From: Candidatus Avelusimicrobium pecoris
GTDB lineage: Bacteria; Elusimicrobiota; Elusimicrobia; Elusimicrobiales; Elusimicrobiaceae
Reading direction: 5' to 3'
Assembly (NCBI GenBank): GCA_902761975.1
Contig: CACWMG010000004.1
Coordinates: 26,696-72,362, forward strand
Length of the DNA stretch: 45,667 nt
Part shown: positions 34,413-43,383 of the stretch, one piece after another
Numbering within the stretch: position 1 is the stretch's first letter
Layout: every line of letters starts with the position of its first letter
Translations under genes and position numbers: made by a program
Notes under the pieces: generated by a model
The model's input: the letters and a program-made list of their open reading frames with translations, nothing else
What the model was told of the DNA's origin: nothing
Database searches by the model: none

Positions 34413-35242
34413 GCGTAATTATTGGAATTGATGTGGGTGGCTCCACCACCAAAATTGTGGGCTATACAGATAAAGCTAAACTAATTGGCATGCTCAAAGT
34501 GGAAGCTGCGGACCCGCAAACCTCGGCCTACGGTGCGCTAGGCAAATTTATTAACGAAAACAATTTGCAACTTAGCGACGTGCAACAAATTATTTTAACC
34601 GGCGTAGGGGCCGCCCAATTTAAGAAAAAAGTATATAACGTGCCGGCCTCTACCGTGGACGAATTTGAAGCCATTGGCCTGGGCGGGTTGGCTCTTTCCA
34701 ACAAAAAAGAAGGGCTCATTGTAAGTATGGGTACCGGAACAGCGTTTGTGCGCGCCGGGAAAAAAGGGATCTTCCACATTGGCGGTTCCGGTGTGGGCGG
34801 TGGCACGGTCGTGGGGCTGTGCGGACGTCTATGCGGCGTAAAATCCTTTCGCAGTGTGGTAAGTTTGGCCGAGAAAGGACGGCTTGGAAAAGTGGACCTA
34901 AACATTGGGGACATTTCCAGTAAAAAAATCTCTAACCTAACCAAAGACATTACGGCCTCCAACTTTGGGAAAATGGAAGACGGCCTGGTGCCCGCAGACA
35001 TGGCGGCCGGAGTGCTGAACATGGTATTTCAAACCGTGGGTATGATGGCCGTGTTTGCGTGCCGCAACGAAAATATGAAAGATGTAATTTTAACAGGGAC
35101 GCTTTCCCAAGTGCCCCTTGCCAAAAAAACGTTTGAAATGCTGCACGATATGCACGGCGTGAATTTTACTATTCCCAAAAACGCCATTTACGCCACTGCT
35201 ACCGGGGCGGCGCTTTCGTACTTGCGCAAACAAGGTAAATAA
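34409..35242 (+). CDS. coaW: type II pantothenate kinase
   Basis: 277 residues. The ASKHA-fold phosphate loop GIDVGGSTTKIVGY is at 6-19. LTGVGAAQF, the acidic VDEFEAIGLGG, SMGTGTAFV and GGSGVGGGTVVGL follow in the order of type II PanK (eukaryotic/staphylococcal type). It phosphorylates pantothenate, the first step of coenzyme A synthesis. Type II enzymes are less common in bacteria than CoaA or CoaX. The ATG overlaps the peptidase stop. Confidence 0.92.
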   Translation: MSVIIGIDVGGSTTKIVGYTDKAKLIGMLKVEAADPQTSAYGALGKFINENNLQLSDVQQIILTGVGAAQFKKKVYNVPASTVDEFEAIGLGGLALSNKKEGLIVSMGTGTAFVRAGKKGIFHIGGSGVGGGTVVGLCGRLCGVKSFRSVVSLAEKGRLGKVDLNIGDISSKKISNLTKDITASNFGKMEDGLVPADMAAGVLNMVFQTVGMMAVFACRNENMKDVILTGTLSQVPLAKKTFEMLHDMHGVNFTIPKNAIYATATGAALSYLRKQGK

Positions 35243-35244
35243 AT

Positions 35245-36042
35245 ATGCAATCACAAAACGCATACAAAAAATCCAGTTTTGGGCCGGCCTTTTTCTTTTT
35301 GAAAAAAAAGGTACGCCGGGCCTTGGCAAATTATTATGCGTTTTGCCGGCTAGCGGACGATATAGCCGACGAGCCGAACCGTACCAACCCACAACAAGAA
35401 CTAAACCAACTGGCGCAAGAAATTGAATTTGTGTATGTGGGCGCGCCCAAAACCGAACTAGGGTATGCCTTGTGGCAAGATGTGCGCACGTTTGATATCC
35501 CCAAAGACCGCTTTACACTTTTGCTGGAGGGGATGCAAGCGGACCTTGCTAAAAAACGCTACGCCACGTATGAGGAACTGGATTGGTATTTGTACCGCGT
35601 GGCCGTGGTAGTAGGCATGGCCACCCTGGATATGTTAGGGGTACGCGGCAAAGATGCGGACGAATTGGCCCTTTGCTTAGGGCAGGCTGTGCAACTTACC
35701 AACATTGTGCGCGACGTGTACGACGACGCACGCCTGGGCCGGGTATATTTGCCATGTAATTTAACGGCGCAAGAAATTTTGGATAACGCGCACGCCGCTA
35801 CGGTGCAGGATTTACTCAAACAAACGGCCACTCGGGCGCAAGAAAAGTATGACTTGGCTTTTAAACAAATGGAAAAGTTTTGGCCCACTAAAATGTTACC
35901 GTGCCGCGTGATGGGCCTGACGTATCAAAAAAATCTTGCTAAAATAAGAAAGACGAATTTTGTGTTTACGGGCACAATTAAATTATCAAAAATTGAAAAG
36001 TTACAAATGGTTTTTTATGCAATTATTAAAACGCTTTTTTAA
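35245..36042 (+). CDS. squalene/phytoene synthase family protein
   Basis: 265 residues. The two Asp-rich motifs are present: YAFCRLADDIADE (about 31-43) and QLTNIVRDVYDDARLGRVYLP (about 150-170). These bind the magnesium-diphosphate of prenyl substrates. The family joins two farnesyl or geranylgeranyl diphosphates head to head. Bacterial members include HpnC/HpnD (hopanoid route) and CrtB/CrtM (carotenoids). No desaturase or cyclase lies nearby, so the product is not known; a C30 product is slightly more likely from length and neighbours, but this is a guess. It starts two bases after coaW. Confidence 0.85.
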   Translation: MQSQNAYKKSSFGPAFFFLKKKVRRALANYYAFCRLADDIADEPNRTNPQQELNQLAQEIEFVYVGAPKTELGYALWQDVRTFDIPKDRFTLLLEGMQADLAKKRYATYEELDWYLYRVAVVVGMATLDMLGVRGKDADELALCLGQAVQLTNIVRDVYDDARLGRVYLPCNLTAQEILDNAHAATVQDLLKQTATRAQEKYDLAFKQMEKFWPTKMLPCRVMGLTYQKNLAKIRKTNFVFTGTIKLSKIEKLQMVFYAIIKTLF

Positions 36043-37366
36043 CGTAAGTATCGTAGCTGTGTTAGGCGTAACGCCCGTGCAGGCGGCGCAGACGTTGGCA
36101 CAGTGTTTAGAGCAAGGCAAAGCCCAGTATGAGGCACAAAATTACAATGCGGCGGCAAGCACGTTTGCCACGTGTGTGAAACTAGACAACAGCAGTGTGG
36201 ATGCGCACTTATCGTTGGCGGGGGCCCTGCTTACCAAAGAAGATTTAAAGGGCGCTCAAACCCAGTTTGAAGAGGCCCTGCAACATATGCAACGCAACAG
36301 CCCGTATTGGTCTTATACCTATTCTATGCTGGGCGATATTGCGCTCAAGCAAAAAGAAAATAAAAAAGCACTTTCCCTTTATGCCAAGTCACTTACGTAT
36401 AATGCGGCCAATGTGAACTCTTTAATTGGCAAAGGTGTTATTTTGGAAGCCCAAGGCGATAAACAAGGCGCGGCCGAAGCCTACACAGCGGCTCTAGCGG
36501 TGGAACCTTTAAACGTAATTGCCCGCAAACGCCTTATTAGCTTAGAGCCCGATTATATGACGGACGAAGAAATTTTAACCGCCCTTAAACAGCGCTATGC
36601 CGTAAAACCGGAACAAAAGGAACTCACCGAAAAAAACCGCGCGCTGTTTGAAAAAATCCACTGGGCCGAAGCGCACAAAGGAGTGGATTACCTCAAAAAT
36701 AAATACGGCAAAAATACCAAGGAATATATTGTTACGTTAAACCAAGGGACCGATTTTGCACGCGACCTTTTGACCTTAAACGGCTATAATACGTTGCAAA
36801 AAAGTATCGGGCAAGATGCGGTAGTAGTGTTCCAACGTATGAACATCCCCATACAGGAAGTGTTTGCGCTACGCAACAAAGAAGGCAAACCCGTGTTCAC
36901 CAAAGAAAGCACCTTGACCGACGAAGGATATGTGGTATATACGCACGCCTTAGCCGGTAAAAAGGAGTTTTTACTGCCTAACCAAGCCATACCGCCTACC
37001 CCGGCGCAAGTGCAAAAAGCTAATCAACGCGCTAGAAATTTGTTGAGCAAAGGTTATGCCGAAATCACACGCTCGGAACTAAAAATGGTAGAGACGCAGA
37101 CGTTGTGCTCCGAAGACACCCTCAAAGATAAACTGGGCGTTGTGTATTTGCCGGTAACCAAAGAACGCCACCGCTATTTTGTACCCATCAAAGACGCCAG
37201 CGAACTCAAAAACGTACCGTATTTTTATGTAATGCAAGCACGTCATAAACGTAACCCCAAAGTGGAAGTCCCCAAAAACGAATTGGTGGAATATTACAAA
37301 TTTTACGGCTATACCGTTTGTTTGAGCGACGGGAATTTAACGTTGGAAGAAACCGGCGGAAAATAA
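36017..37366 (+). CDS. exported TPR-repeat protein
   Basis: 449 residues from the ATG at 36017, which gives a clean signal peptide (1-23, TPVQA/AQT). The longer frame from 35960 lies inside the synthase gene. Four tetratricopeptide-like repeats (about 25-165) with A-x-Y/F and G-x-x-L spacing are followed by a mixed domain without a recognised family. TPR proteins usually build complexes; the partner is unknown. It overlaps the preceding gene by 26 bases. Confidence 0.75.
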   Translation: MQLLKRFFNVSIVAVLGVTPVQAAQTLAQCLEQGKAQYEAQNYNAAASTFATCVKLDNSSVDAHLSLAGALLTKEDLKGAQTQFEEALQHMQRNSPYWSYTYSMLGDIALKQKENKKALSLYAKSLTYNAANVNSLIGKGVILEAQGDKQGAAEAYTAALAVEPLNVIARKRLISLEPDYMTDEEILTALKQRYAVKPEQKELTEKNRALFEKIHWAEAHKGVDYLKNKYGKNTKEYIVTLNQGTDFARDLLTLNGYNTLQKSIGQDAVVVFQRMNIPIQEVFALRNKEGKPVFTKESTLTDEGYVVYTHALAGKKEFLLPNQAIPPTPAQVQKANQRARNLLSKGYAEITRSELKMVETQTLCSEDTLKDKLGVVYLPVTKERHRYFVPIKDASELKNVPYFYVMQARHKRNPKVEVPKNELVEYYKFYGYTVCLSDGNLTLEETGGK

Positions 37367-37383
37367 AATTTTCAGTTAATACG

Positions 37384-37409
37384 CCCCGGGCTTTTGCTCG
37401 GGGTTTTTT
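37384..37409 (+). terminator. intrinsic terminator after TPR gene
   Basis: CCCCGGGC (37384-37391) pairs with GCTCGGGG (37396-37403) with one G-T pair, loop TTTT, then six T. Confidence 0.92.
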
Positions 37410-37413
37410 AGGC

Positions 37414-37440
37414 AAAAAAAGAGCCCCTGTGCGGGGCTCT
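37414..37440 (-). terminator. intrinsic terminator after barrel gene (minus strand)
   Basis: GAGCCCC (37421-37427) pairs with GGGGCTC (37433-37439). Seven A on the plus strand (37414-37420) give the T run on the minus strand. Confidence 0.92.
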
Positions 37441-37458
37441 TGTGCAAACAAGTTTCGC

Positions 37459-38085
37459 TTAAAAACGGAACCCGAATTTGAGCATCACTTCCGTGTAGTG
37501 GATGTGTCCTTTTCCAAATTGGGATTTGAAATCATCCCGGGTGCGCATCAAATAATAGCGGCCTTCCAACCCAAAGATGATGTCATCCACATCAAATTCC
37601 AACCCCACACCGGCCATACCGGCTAAGTCTGTGCTGTTATAAGTTTTGTGGGAATCATCTTCAAATTTTTTGCGGCTAAATACGTGCCCCACCCCTACCC
37701 CAAACGGGATATAGATGCGCGTAGCATGGCGCGGGAACAAGTTGACACGCCCGGCTACTAACCCGGTAGCGGCCCCGGTACGTAGGAAGGACCCGTCGGA
37801 GGCTTTGTCGCCATCACCAAATTGGGCATAGTTTCCGTCTAAACCTAGGGCAAATACGCGGGTTAAATTGCGGTAAAAACCTAAACCGGCCGTCCAACCC
37901 GTAGTACCTAAATCTACTTTTTGGCCGTTGTGGTCCCAGTCGCTTTGCGGCAGTACCATACCGCCGTACAGTTCTACGCGGGTGGTGCCGGCTCTCAAAC
38001 CATATTCTTCAACCGGATAATAATTTTGTGCAGAAGCGGCAGAAAAGCTCATCAGTAACGCCGCGAGTAAAAGCAGTTTTTTCAT
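37459..38085 (-). CDS. outer-membrane beta-barrel protein (OmpX/OmpA-barrel-like)
   Basis: 208 residues. A signal peptide (1-19, SAASA/QNY) is followed by about eight alternating beta-strands (VELYGGMVLPQ, GWTAGLGFYRNL, FALGLDGNYAQF, ATGLVAGRVNLFP and so on), ending LKFGFRF with a C-terminal Phe, the signal for barrel insertion by BamA. The function is unknown; relatives act in adhesion or membrane stability. An AAGGAG ribosome site is at the expected distance. It is divergent from the arginine decarboxylase gene. Confidence 0.82.
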   Translation of the reverse strand: MKKLLLLAALLMSFSAASAQNYYPVEEYGLRAGTTRVELYGGMVLPQSDWDHNGQKVDLGTTGWTAGLGFYRNLTRVFALGLDGNYAQFGDGDKASDGSFLRTGAATGLVAGRVNLFPRHATRIYIPFGVGVGHVFSRKKFEDDSHKTYNSTDLAGMAGVGLEFDVDDIIFGLEGRYYLMRTRDDFKSQFGKGHIHYTEVMLKFGFRF

Positions 38086-38182
38086 AATTCTCCTTAATGT
38101 GTGTAAGATATCTATATTGTAAATTTTTTCTTACGTTTTGACAATAGCAAAACCCATTTTGCTCCAGGGGGAAAAATAACCC

Positions 38183-38209
38183 TTTACAACCGGCCATATT
38201 TGTTATAAT
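38183..38209 (+). promoter_or_regulatory. promoter of arginine decarboxylase gene
   Basis: TTTACA (38183-38188) and a perfect TATAAT (38204-38209) with a short 15-bp spacer. The mRNA leader contains AAGGAG before the ATG at 38246. Confidence 0.6.
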
Positions 38210-38245
38210 ATATGCATACTTATCTTACACCTTAAGGAGTGTGCA

Positions 38246-38797
38246 ATGTACGAAGCGTTTGTACCCAAAGAGATCTTTTTAACCAAAGGGATCGGCCGTC
38301 ATAAAGAAAAACTAGCTAGCTTTGAAGAAGCGTTGCGTGATGCTAAAATTGCTAGCTTTAACTTGGTTCCGGTTTCCAGCATTTTCCCGCCTGGTTGCAA
38401 AACCGTGCCCGTGGAAAAAGGACTTAAAAAATTACGGCCCGGCCAGATTTTGCATTGTGTCATCAGCCGTAATACAAGCAACGAGTACCGCCGTATGATT
38501 GCGGCTTCGGTAGGGGTGGCTATTCCAAAAGACCGCACGCACCATGGGTATTTGTCCGAGCACCATTCCTTTGGTGAAACCGACAAACAAGCCGGCGACT
38601 ATGCCGAAGATTTGGCGGCCCTCATGCTTTCTACCACCTTGGGTGTGGACTTTGATAACGACACCACCTGGGACCAAAAAGAAGAAATTTGGAAGATGAG
38701 CGGCAAAATTGTGCGCACTTCTAACATTACGCAATCTGCCGTGTGTGCTAACGGCGTATGGACCACGGTAATTGCCGCCGCGGTGTTTGTAAGCTAA
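38246..38797 (+). CDS. pyruvoyl-dependent arginine decarboxylase
   Basis: 183 residues. The self-cleavage site [13 protein letters not shown] is visible. Cleavage between S44 and S45 would turn S45 into the pyruvoyl cofactor and give small beta and large alpha chains. [15 protein letters not shown] and [24 protein letters not shown] match archaeal and chlamydial PvlArgDC. It makes agmatine from arginine. The agmatinase gene follows 15 bases later, so together they form putrescine. It might also help acid resistance. Confidence 0.95.
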   Translation: MYEAFVPKEIFLTKGIGRHKEKLASFEEALRDAKIASFNLVPVSSIFPPGCKTVPVEKGLKKLRPGQILHCVISRNTSNEYRRMIAASVGVAIPKDRTHHGYLSEHHSFGETDKQAGDYAEDLAALMLSTTLGVDFDNDTTWDQKEEIWKMSGKIVRTSNITQSAVCANGVWTTVIAAAVFVS

Positions 38798-38812
38798 TCA
38801 AACGGGATTGTT

Positions 38813-39688
38813 GTGAGCGATAACGTACAAACCGATAAGTTTATGGGGCTAGAGAGCGAAAAAAGCTCTCTGCCCCTTTGTAAATTCGTAGTAGTGCCTG
38901 TGCCGTTTGAAAAAACGGTCTGCTACGGGCACGGTACTGCCAAAGGGCCGGCCGCCGTGATAGAGGCCTCCACCCAAATTGAACTGTGGGACGAAGAAAC
39001 CAAAACCGAAACGTGGGAACTTGGCATCAACACCCAACCCGCGGTCAATTGCAAAGGGTCCACCAACACCGTGTTTAAAAACATTGATAAAACGGTGCGC
39101 AACCTCATGCAATACAAGGCCATCCCCTTTTATATCGGCGGCGAACATACCGTTACGCAAGCCTTGGCGCAACCCTACATTGATAAATACAAAAATTTGA
39201 GTATTTTGCACTTTGACGCCCATGCCGATTTGCGCGAAACCTTTGAAGGGACGCCCAAATCACACGCGTGCGCCCTTTACCCGGCTAGCCGGCAAGTGCC
39301 CGTGGTGCAAGTGGGGATCCGCAGTGTAGCCAGCGAAGAAAAACAGTACTGTAACGCCGGCAAAGTAACCACCTACTTAATGCACGAACACCGCGACGTC
39401 AAAAAACTCATCCCGCAAGTGCTTAAAAAACTAACCGACACCGTGTATATTACCATTGATGTGGACGGGTTTGACCCTTCCGTCATCCCGGCTACGGGCA
39501 CACCGCAACCCGGCGGTTTTATGTGGTATGAAGCGTTGGATCTATTCCGCGAGGTCATTAAGCACAAAAAAATTGTAGCTATTGACGTAGTGGAAGCGTG
39601 TGCGCGCAAGGCGGACACGATTACGGAGTTCAATGTATCCAAACTCATTTACCGCTTAATGGGTTACTTGGCTGTAAAAAAGAAATAA
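38813..39688 (+). CDS. speB: agmatinase
   Basis: 291 residues from a GTG at 38813; an ATG at 38843 is the alternative. Ureohydrolase manganese motifs are all present: GGEHTVTQ, HFDAHADLR, and ITIDVDGFDPSVIPATGTPQPGG. Agmatinase releases urea from agmatine to give putrescine. The SHACAL stretch and the gene order after arginine decarboxylase favour agmatinase over arginase. It is the second and last gene of the unit; a terminator follows. Confidence 0.93.
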   Translation: MSDNVQTDKFMGLESEKSSLPLCKFVVVPVPFEKTVCYGHGTAKGPAAVIEASTQIELWDEETKTETWELGINTQPAVNCKGSTNTVFKNIDKTVRNLMQYKAIPFYIGGEHTVTQALAQPYIDKYKNLSILHFDAHADLRETFEGTPKSHACALYPASRQVPVVQVGIRSVASEEKQYCNAGKVTTYLMHEHRDVKKLIPQVLKKLTDTVYITIDVDGFDPSVIPATGTPQPGGFMWYEALDLFREVIKHKKIVAIDVVEACARKADTITEFNVSKLIYRLMGYLAVKKK

Positions 39689-39708
39689 AGCTATAAATTA
39701 GTACATAA

Positions 39709-39746
39709 TAACCAGGCACAAGCAAAAAGTTTGTGCCTGGTTTTTG
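39709..39746 (+). terminator. intrinsic terminator after speB
   Basis: ACCAGGCACAA (39711-39721) pairs with TTGTGCCTGGT (39731-39741), followed by a T-rich tail. It lies between convergent speB and ligA and may serve both. Confidence 0.92.
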
Positions 39747-39759
39747 TTTAAAGCGTATT

Positions 39760-41766
39760 TTAAAATAGACTAGTTTTTTGAGGAGTGTGGCCAATCAATT
39801 TTAAAAACTCGTCCTCGCTCATTACGGGGATATTAAGCGCGCGCGCTTTTTGCAGTTTGGTGCCGGCGTTTTCGCCCGCTACCACAAACGAGGTTTTTTT
39901 GGATACGCTTCCGCTGGCGTAGCCGCCGTATTGTTTGGCCAGTTGTTCGGCCTGCGTACGTGTTAAGGTTTGCAGTTCTCCGGTGAACACAATGGTTTTG
40001 CCTTCCAAAATGTGGCCGGAGAGTCCTTTTTTGGGTTGCGTAAAATTAAGGCCCGCTTGACGTAACAGTTCCAGTTGTTCGCATACTTTGGGGTCGCGGA
40101 AGAAATCATACACGCTTTGCGAAACAATTTTCCCAATTTCGCGGATAGATTGCAGTTCCTCTAAACTGGCCGCTTTGAGGGCGTCTAAGGTGCGGAATTT
40201 ATCGGCCAAAATTTCGGCCGTTTTTGCGCCTACAAAACCAATGCCCAACGCAAAAAGGAGTTTAGAGAGCGGCTTATGTTTGCTCTCTTCAATAGCGTCT
40301 AACAGGTTTTGTGCTTTTTTGTCTTTGAAATTTTCCAAATTTAAGACGTGAAAAAAGGTTAGGTGGTAAATATCGGCAAAGTCCGTTAAAAAGTGGCGTT
40401 CCAACAACTGGTCCATCACCACGTCACCCAGGCCGTCAATGTCCATAGCGTCGCGCGAGGCAAAGTGTAACAAGCGCGCACGCAGTTGCGCCGGGCACGA
40501 CGGATTTACACAATAATAGCCCACTTGGTCGGCCTCTTTATACACCTTACCGCCGCAAATAGGGCACACAGCGGGCGGCACAATATCCGTCGTTCCTTTT
40601 TGCTCCACTACTTTCACAATTTTGGGGATTACCTCGCCGGCGCGCTCCACAATTACCGTGTCGCCCACGCGCACGTTTAAGCGTTTGATTTCGTCAAAAT
40701 TGTGTAGAGTGGCGTTGGAAACCGTTACCCCGCCAATACCTACGGGCTCTAACTGCGCTACCGGCGTAATAATGCCCGAACGCCCCACGGAAAACGTTAC
40801 GTTTTTAAGCGTGGTAGTGGCTTGCGGCGCGGGATATTTAAACGCAATGGCCCAACGCGGGCTTTTGGCGGTGGCACCTAAAATTTGTTGCTCCCGGAAC
40901 GAATTTACTTTCACCACTAGTCCGTCCACATCAAAGGGAAGTTGGTGTCGTTCCTCGTTAAATTGGTTATAAAACGTGATGATATCTTCTATATTGGTAG
41001 TTTGGGTGCGCACCGGGCCCACCGTAAAACCCCAACTTTTGCACAGCTCTATAAACGCACTAAAACTATCTGCGGGGACGTCCCCCGTGCCAAAGGAGTG
41101 CGCAAAAAACTGGAGCGGGCGTTGGGCCACTACTTCCGCGTTTTTATGACGTAAAAACCCGGCCGCCGCGTTGCGGGTATTGGCAAAGGTGTTTTCGTTT
41201 TTTTGCGTTTGAATAGCGTTGAGTGCATCCAAATCTTTTTTGTCTAAATATACTTCGCCGCGGATTTCCAAGCGGCCTTGCGGCGCGTGGCCGGCCAGTT
41301 GATGAGGGATGCTTTTAATCGTACGCACATTGGCGGTGATGTCCTCACCAATTTTGCCGTCCCCGCGGCTAGCGGCCTGAATTAAATGCCCGTTTTCATA
41401 CGTCAGGGAACAAGAAACGCCGTCTATTTTGGCTTCTAGCACCATGTCAAACGAGTGGGTTTGCAAAATTTTGGCGGTGCGTTCGTGCCAGGCGCGGATG
41501 TCGTCTGCGTTATACGAGTTATCTAGCGACATCATAGGCACCGCGTGCGTAATTTGCGCAAACGTTTTACTGGCTTTGCCCCCAACACGTTGGGTGGGAG
41601 AATTTTTAGTGCGGAACTGCGGGTAGGCGTCTTCCAGGTCTTTTAAGCGGCGGTAAAGCTCGTCGTACTGCGTGTCGGAAAGGATCGGAGCATCCAAGTT
41701 GTAATACAAATTATTGTGGTAATTGATTTGCTTTTTGAGCTCTTCAATCTCTTGCTTGGGATGCAT
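39760..41766 (-). CDS. ligA: NAD-dependent DNA ligase
   Basis: 668 residues, full length. The adenylated lysine is K113 in EAKIDGVSCSL. Also seen are the RGEVY motif, an OB fold, a four-Cys zinc finger (CPICGG...CVNPSCPAQ), helix-hairpin-helix repeats and a C-terminal BRCT domain (LEGKTIVFTGELQTLTRTQAE). It seals nicks in replication and repair. It starts eight bases after nusB. Confidence 0.98.
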   Translation of the reverse strand: MHPKQEIEELKKQINYHNNLYYNLDAPILSDTQYDELYRRLKDLEDAYPQFRTKNSPTQRVGGKASKTFAQITHAVPMMSLDNSYNADDIRAWHERTAKILQTHSFDMVLEAKIDGVSCSLTYENGHLIQAASRGDGKIGEDITANVRTIKSIPHQLAGHAPQGRLEIRGEVYLDKKDLDALNAIQTQKNENTFANTRNAAAGFLRHKNAEVVAQRPLQFFAHSFGTGDVPADSFSAFIELCKSWGFTVGPVRTQTTNIEDIITFYNQFNEERHQLPFDVDGLVVKVNSFREQQILGATAKSPRWAIAFKYPAPQATTTLKNVTFSVGRSGIITPVAQLEPVGIGGVTVSNATLHNFDEIKRLNVRVGDTVIVERAGEVIPKIVKVVEQKGTTDIVPPAVCPICGGKVYKEADQVGYYCVNPSCPAQLRARLLHFASRDAMDIDGLGDVVMDQLLERHFLTDFADIYHLTFFHVLNLENFKDKKAQNLLDAIEESKHKPLSKLLFALGIGFVGAKTAEILADKFRTLDALKAASLEELQSIREIGKIVSQSVYDFFRDPKVCEQLELLRQAGLNFTQPKKGLSGHILEGKTIVFTGELQTLTRTQAEQLAKQYGGYASGSVSKKTSFVVAGENAGTKLQKARALNIPVMSEDEFLKLIGHTPQKTSLF

Positions 41767-41774
41767 AAAAACCC

Positions 41775-42185
41775 CTATTTTTTGCGTTCTTTTTTCAGTT
41801 GGTCCAACAACCCGTTAATAAATTTGCTGGAATTTTCGGTAGAGAATTTTTTAGCTAGCTCTATAGCTTCGTCAATAATGGCGGGCACGGGCGTTTTTTG
41901 CGGGCTAAATAGCATTTCGTAGGCGGCCATGCGCAAAATGGAGCGGTCCACCGCCGACATACGCGCAATGGTCCAGTTTTTGGCATAGGCGCAAATCAAT
42001 TCGTCTATTTTAGGTAAATTAGACGTGGTACCGTGCACCAGTTCTTCACAAAACGGGAAACATTCGGCCAGCTCGCCTTTAAATTGCAACAGATAGGCGG
42101 CAGTGGATTCGGGCGCCAGGGAGGCGCTGTCGGCGTAATAAAGTGATTGGAGTGCGCATTCGCGTGCTTGTCTGCGGTTGCTCAT
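41775..42185 (-). CDS. nusB: transcription antitermination factor NusB
   Basis: 136 residues, all helical. RRQARECALQSLYYAD at the start and VDRSILRMAAYEMLF with PVPAIIDEAIELAKKFSTENSSKFINGLLD at the end are the NusB hallmarks. It binds boxA RNA with S10 in rRNA antitermination. A TAAAAT box near 42220 on the minus strand may be the -10 for the nusB-ligA unit. Confidence 0.95.
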   Translation of the reverse strand: MSNRRQARECALQSLYYADSASLAPESTAAYLLQFKGELAECFPFCEELVHGTTSNLPKIDELICAYAKNWTIARMSAVDRSILRMAAYEMLFSPQKTPVPAIIDEAIELAKKFSTENSSKFINGLLDQLKKERKK

Positions 42186-42258
42186 AAGCCCCCTTAAAAA
42201 TTGAAAAAGAAGTTACTTCCATTTTACCAAATTTTGGCGCAAGCTGCGCCCCCCAATG

Positions 42259-42420
42259 TCCGCGCCTTACGTTCAACGAAACAGCAAACCTAATCCCCCG
42301 CGAGAGGTTGCGTAAGCGCACTCCCTTTTTCCGCGCCTTGCGTAGGCAATAGAAACTAACACAACGGACCGCGAGAGGTTGCGAGCCGCACGCGCAATGC
42401 CCGCGCGTTTCGTTCGCCCT
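42259..42420. repeat. 71-bp tandem repeat, 2.3 diverged copies
   Basis: TCCGCGCCTT occurs at 42259 and 42330, and CCGCGAGAGGTTGCG at 42298 and 42369, both exactly 71 bases apart. A third partial start (CCGCGCGTTTCGTTCG) is at 42401. The middles have diverged. The whole intergenic stretch 42186-42531 is richer in CG dinucleotides than its surroundings and has no convincing reading frame. Confidence 0.6.
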
Positions 42421-42531
42421 AAAAGCACCGCACACACCCGCGCGGGGTACCTTTGCGCCCTTTCTAATCAATTTTTGCGCTTTGAAAATGAAACACCCTG
42501 TGCTATGATATCCTCACATAAGGAGGAAAGT

Positions 42532-43323
42532 ATGATGAAAAAACTAGCAGTATTTTTAACCTTTGTTGCCCTGGGCATGGTGCTTGCCAACGTCGCCCAG
42601 GCCGAAACGATCCGCGGCGAAGGCCGCTACGTGGAGCAAACCCTCCCGGCTATGGATACGTTCCACAAAATTGAAGTACGCGGCGACGTAAATGTGGACG
42701 TATGGCAAAAGGCCGAGCAAGGCGTTATGCTAAACGGCAAAAGCAATTTAGTCATGCTGGCCGACGTACGGGTGGAAAAAGAAACCTTGATTATTGACTT
42801 TAAACGCCCGGTACACGTAAAAGGCAGTCATGCCTTGCACGTAACAGTCATGGTACCGCATTTGCAAGCCGTAACCGTCCACAACAATGCCAACGTGCGT
42901 GTACGCGGCGGGTTGGAAACGGAACAACTTTCCATTATGGCCGCCGATAAAGCGGACGTGAACGGGGATTCCCTCAAAGCCAAGGTACTGCGCGTGCAAG
43001 CTATGAATCAGGCCGAAGTGGACTTAGAAAGAATTGAGGCGCAAGATTTAGAAGTGGCCGCGTTTGACAAAGCAGAGGTAGACCTTTCCGGCCATGCCGA
43101 AATGGGCCGCTTAACCAACAACGGGCATAGCGATATTGACGCGAGTGATTTGCGCATCAACCACGCGCAAGCTGCCGTAAATGCAAAGGGCGACGTAGAA
43201 GTGTTTGCCATGCACTCCTTAAAAGCGCATGCCAACGGAAGCGGTAAAATTCAGTATCACGGACAGCCAACCTTAACCCGCGCCGGAAACATGAAAAAAA
43301 TTCAACCCGCGTTTGATGATTAA
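42532..43323 (+). CDS. exported GIN-domain (DUF2807) protein
   Basis: 263 residues from the ATG at 42532. A second ATG follows directly and is eight bases from AGGAGG, so either may be used. A signal peptide (to about residue 24, NVAQA/E) is followed by a right-handed beta-helix type repeat domain: FHKIEVRGDVNVDVWQ, then LQAVTVHNNANVRVRG, and many short strands with Asn/Asp turns. This is the putative autotransporter adhesin head GIN domain. It is likely periplasmic or surface exposed; the ligand is unknown. The promoter is TGC-TATGAT near 42502. Confidence 0.87.
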   Translation: MMKKLAVFLTFVALGMVLANVAQAETIRGEGRYVEQTLPAMDTFHKIEVRGDVNVDVWQKAEQGVMLNGKSNLVMLADVRVEKETLIIDFKRPVHVKGSHALHVTVMVPHLQAVTVHNNANVRVRGGLETEQLSIMAADKADVNGDSLKAKVLRVQAMNQAEVDLERIEAQDLEVAAFDKAEVDLSGHAEMGRLTNNGHSDIDASDLRINHAQAAVNAKGDVEVFAMHSLKAHANGSGKIQYHGQPTLTRAGNMKKIQPAFDD

Positions 43324-43337
43324 GTCCTAAACAACCC

Positions 43338-43366
43338 ACAGCCCCCATTGCGGGGCTGTTTTGTTT
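43338..43366 (+). terminator. intrinsic terminator after GIN-domain gene
   Basis: ACAGCCCC (43338-43345) pairs with GGGGCTGT (43352-43359) with a 6-nt loop and tail TTTGTTTT. The tail runs into the next gene's -10 box. Confidence 0.88.
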
Positions 43367-43383
43367 TATAATATAATAGGATT
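43367..43383 (+). promoter_or_regulatory. double TATAAT, leaderless start
   Basis: Two overlapping TATAAT boxes (43367-43372 and 43372-43377). The second is six bases before the ATG at 43384. AGGATT touches the ATG but is too close to act as a normal ribosome site. Confidence 0.6.

Noticed and set aside
42241..42420. CRISPR array
   Set aside because: Only two diverged 71-bp units with short matching blocks; no repeated 25-40 bp direct repeat with unique spacers and no cas genes.
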